Made by a program: the position numbers and the translations under genes. From Methylomonas sp. (GTDB lineage Bacteria > Pseudomonadota > Gammaproteobacteria > Methylococcales > Methylomonadaceae), in the NCBI GenBank assembly GCA_002928965.1, contig PERU01000015.1, positions 1-64,000 of the forward strand: a stretch of 64,000 bases of DNA, read 5' to 3'. Positions within the stretch are counted from its first letter, which is position 1, and the number at the start of each line of letters is the position of its first letter. The notes below the pieces were generated by a model. The model saw only the letters and a list, made by a program, of their open reading frames with translations, did no database searches and was not told where the DNA came from. Of the stretch, positions 61,410 to 64,000 are shown piece by piece.

Positions 61410-64000
61410 TTAGCTATCAGAAATATGAAAACTCAGGCGAATGTGGCAGCCTGCGTTTACCGGGCTTTCCAGGTTAATTGAGCCGCCGCAATCCTGAATC
61501 AGCCGACGTGTTACCGATAAGCCCAAGCCAGTACCTTTACCCGGTGCCTTAGTGGTAAAAAATGGATCGAACATGCGTGATTGAATCTCCTGGCTGACCC
61601 CTGGACCATTGTCGATGATGGATACTTCCAGGATATTGTTGATGATCGCAGTGGTGATGCGTATTTCTGGCGATTCAGTATCGCTGAGCGCATCGCGGGC
61701 ATTGATCAGCAAGTTCACTAAAATCTGTTGCAGGCTTTCAGCCGAGCAACTGATTTCAGGCAGGTTGGTCGGAATATCTGTGTTGAGGGTGATGGCGTAT
61801 TTACGCAGTTCGCCTTCCAGCAACAGCAGGGTTTGTTCCAATACATCGTTGAAGGCGCAATGCCCCACGCTGACCGTTTTATTCCGCATGAACACCAGCA
61901 TATTGGACACGATTTTTTTGATTCGCAAAATTTGTTGCAAGGCTTGCTCAAGAATCTGTTTGGATTTGGCATCCTCGGTACGATCGGCTACAAATTCCAC
62001 GAAATTCATCACCCCCATCAGCGGATTATTGATTTCATGGGCTACGCCGCCGACCAGAGTGCCTATGGCGGACAGTTTTTCCATTTGCAGCATATGCTCC
62101 TGATTTTCTTGTAATTGCAGGTAAGCCAGTCGGGTCTGTTCCAATAACTGGGCATTTTCCAGAGAAATAGACGCTTGCGCCGTCAATAATTCGGTCATGC
62201 TGATCTTTTCCGGAGTGAATACACCTTCCGATAATCGATTCTCCAAATACAGCAAGCCAAAAAATTCGGATTGTTTGATGATGGGCAGGCACAGAACCGA
62301 GCGTAGTTTTAAGGTTTGCACTTCCGGCGCATTTTGAAAATCCCCTTGGTTCATGGCATCGTGCAACACCACTTTGACCTGGGTGCGTTGCACAAAATTG
62401 ACGATGGCGCGACAAATGCCACGGACTTGGTCCAAGGGATAGGCTTGAGATTGCAGGGCTTGCTTTTTACCCACATGATGTTCGGCAGCGATCTGTAATT
62501 CATCACCCTGTTTGATTAACAGATAACCGTGTTGGGCTGCGGAGCTTTCCAATACCACAGCCATGATTTTGCGCATCAATTGACTCAAGTCGATTTCGGC
62601 GGACAGTGCCAATGCCGATTTCATCAGGTAACTGATGTCCATGCTGGGCAAGGTTTCATGGGAAATCGGGCTTCTAGTGCTGCGAGTTGCGGTTTCTCGG
62701 CCCACATAAGGATGGCGTTCCTGCAGTAGATTGTTTTTGGCATCCGCGCGACATACACGATAGTGTCTGCGGGCCTCGCCATAATACAGTTCGGCGTCGC
62801 CGAGCCGATGTTGGCTTAATAAATCGGCCAGTGCTTCGTAAATATGGCCGGTTAATAAGCCATAGTTTTCGGCTTGAGCCAGCGCTACTGCATCGAGATA
62901 TAAATTTCGTGCCTCCCGCAAGTAACCCTGCTTGGCAGCGATTTCCGCATGAATCAGCGCCACATAGGGCTTCAATAACGGTCCAAGTTTGGCCCAGATT
63001 TCCAGTTTGTCCAGCAAGGGATTGATTTCAATATCAATCTCCGGCCAATCCAGTTGTTCAGGCTGGCGAAGGCGATTGAGTATTTTAAATGCATACCAGA
63101 GCCGCTTCAGCACATTGTCAGTCAAGCCATGCAGGTAATGTTCCACTTGTTGCAGAGACTGATCGGCTTTTTGATAGTTGCCCATAAAATATTCGGCAAA
63201 GCCCAGCAAGGCAAAATAACTGCCTGAAGCTGCAACATAATTGTTATTTGCCCAATTTTGCAATGTTGCAGTCATGTTCACTGGCTGATAATCCAGTTTC
63301 ATGGGTTGTACCCAGCCGGCTAAAACTGCTTCTGCAAGCCCCACTGAAAACGACAATTGATTTTTGCGGGAAAACTGCAGGCACTCCTCTGCGGTTTCTT
63401 CTACCCAGCGCAGATTTTTACCTTGTATCAATAAGTTCCACATCAAAGGTCCATAAGACAAGCCGGCATTGTATAAGTCACCGCAATTTTTGCCGCACTG
63501 AATCGCTTTATGTGCATAGTCGACAATCGCGGACGGGTGGCTGCGACTGTGCATATTGCACCAGATAATGCCGTTCATGCCACGCGTCGCACCAAAGGTA
63601 TTCGGATATTTGGCGCATAAGTCGTGAGCTAGATCCTCATATTTAAAGGCCTGAGTAAACTGACCGCCTTCCCCCAGGTTAAGGCCCATGATGGAAAACG
63701 AATAAATCACCGATTCGTCCATGCCGCCTTCCAGGCAATGCAGGGTGGATTGAGCGGCGGAAAGGTATAACTGCGGGACCAGTCCACACATGTATAAATC
63801 GGGAATCAATTCGCTATAAATTGCCAGCTCGATTTTGCTTTTACGCTCCTGGGTAAACGGCATGGTCAGTATGCTATGCCAGACATCGCCTTGCTGACCG
63901 ATGTGTTCCATGGCAGTCTGCATGCGCTGATTGGCTAAATCGGCATGTTCGGGGATGGATTTGTCAAAGTAGGCCAGACCGCGATTGGCAGTGAGGATGG
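61410..64000 (-). CDS. Very large multidomain histidine kinase, C-terminal part (cut by the window edge)
   Basis: The frame is open to the window edge, so the start lies outside; the internal Met at 63923 is not the start. The visible part (over 860 residues) has TPR-like helical repeats typical of the region after the AAA-type ATPase domain in PknB/AAA/GAF/kinase giants. A GAF domain follows (about 430-595 counted from that Met; LRSVLCLPIIKQSEFFGLLY). Then come a HisKA domain with the phospho-His in GGVAHEINNPL and a catalytic domain with N-box LVNLLINARDA, G1 IIDNGPGVS, F-box DPFFTTKAPGKG and G2 TGLGLSVTRR. All kinase residues are intact. It ends 60 bases before the REC-KaiB gene, its probable partner. 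Confidence 0.88.
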   Translation of the reverse strand, partial: ILTANRGLAYFDKSIPEHADLANQRMQTAMEHIGQQGDVWHSILTMPFTQERKSKIELAIYSELIPDLYMCGLVPQLYLSAAQSTLHCLEGGMDESVIYSFSIMGLNLGEGGQFTQAFKYEDLAHDLCAKYPNTFGATRGMNGIIWCNMHSRSHPSAIVDYAHKAIQCGKNCGDLYNAGLSYGPLMWNLLIQGKNLRWVEETAEECLQFSRKNQLSFSVGLAEAVLAGWVQPMKLDYQPVNMTATLQNWANNNYVAASGSYFALLGFAEYFMGNYQKADQSLQQVEHYLHGLTDNVLKRLWYAFKILNRLRQPEQLDWPEIDIEINPLLDKLEIWAKLGPLLKPYVALIHAEIAAKQGYLREARNLYLDAVALAQAENYGLLTGHIYEALADLLSQHRLGDAELYYGEARRHYRVCRADAKNNLLQERHPYVGRETATRSTRSPISHETLPSMDISYLMKSALALSAEIDLSQLMRKIMAVVLESSAAQHGYLLIKQGDELQIAAEHHVGKKQALQSQAYPLDQVRGICRAIVNFVQRTQVKVVLHDAMNQGDFQNAPEVQTLKLRSVLCLPIIKQSEFFGLLYLENRLSEGVFTPEKISMTELLTAQASISLENAQLLEQTRLAYLQLQENQEHMLQMEKLSAIGTLVGGVAHEINNPLMGVMNFVEFVADRTEDAKSKQILEQALQQILRIKKIVSNMLVFMRNKTVSVGHCAFNDVLEQTLLLLEGELRKYAITLNTDIPTNLPEISCSAESLQQILVNLLINARDALSDTESPEIRITTAIINNILEVSIIDNGPGVSQEIQSRMFDPFFTTKAPGKGTGLGLSVTRRLIQDCGGSINLESPVNAGCHIRLSFHISDS

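Overview
The window reads as chromosomal DNA of a gammaproteobacterium. It carries an MSHA-type pilus assembly operon, a sigma54/NtrC-controlled PII-AmtB-GlnA nitrogen block, the collinear housekeeping run cutA-dsbD-aroQ-accB-accC-prmA, uvrD, fxsA and rpe, many GGDEF/EAL signalling genes, a PEP-CTERM-like secreted protein and several families of short palindromic repeats. The overall look fits an obligate or facultative methylotroph of the Methylococcales (Methylomonas/Methylobacter type), but no methane or methanol oxidation gene lies in the window, so that placement is inference. No rRNA, tRNA or CRISPR array was seen.

Layout. 0.2-4.3 kb: a secreted cohesin-like/lectin/dockerin-like protein, divergent from a LuxR-type regulator. 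4.4-13 kb: small-molecule kinase plus inositol-phosphatase pair, lipoprotein, winged-helix protein, YqiA-like hydrolase, sugar epimerase, ABC exporter, Zn-dehydrogenase and 5'-nucleotidase. 13.2-22.5 kb: nine MSHA assembly genes (mshI to mshG) with no pilin genes. 22.6-28.8 kb: a probable copper-handling cluster (tiny membrane proteins, a free-standing metal-binding module, an HMA-like protein, a Cu+ P1B-ATPase and a His/Met-rich SafE-type membrane protein), headed by a sigma54-like promoter and split by an internal terminator. 28.8-29.3 kb: an AT-rich gene-free stretch with three evenly spaced DnaA-box palindromes. 29.3-32 kb: ABC exporter and inositol-phosphatase family gene. 32-39.1 kb: two glnK-amtB pairs, a porin-like gene and glnA, with divergent sigma54 promoters around two NtrC-like sites. 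39.1-39.7 kb: remains of a tyrosine integrase and a truncated small ORF. 39.7-44.3 kb: a Cache-type sensor and a PAS-GGDEF-EAL protein. 44.3-47.9 kb: repeats, uvrD, a DUF2892 gene, fxsA. 48-57 kb: cutA, an enlarged dsbD, a TlpA-like thioredoxin, aroQ, accBC, prmA, a zinc-ribbon protein, rlmI, and a second free-standing metal-binding module paired with an unknown membrane protein. 57-58.1 kb: a MITE-like element and rpe. 58.3-64 kb: one apparent signalling operon of a very large histidine kinase (cut by the window edge), a response-regulator/KaiB-like fusion and a PAS-GGDEF-EAL protein.

How the parts connect. Two full GGDEF-EAL proteins set or destroy c-di-GMP, and MshE carries the tandem MshEN motif known to bind c-di-GMP, so both enzymes could feed MSHA activity. 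The nitrogen block is a textbook PII/AmtB/GS unit with an added outer-membrane protein. The most unusual items are the kinase / REC-KaiB / GGDEF-EAL operon, the DnaA-box palindrome array, the copper ATPase cluster with PacL-like small proteins, and the two orphan metal-binding modules. All calls come from reading the sequence; no database search was run.
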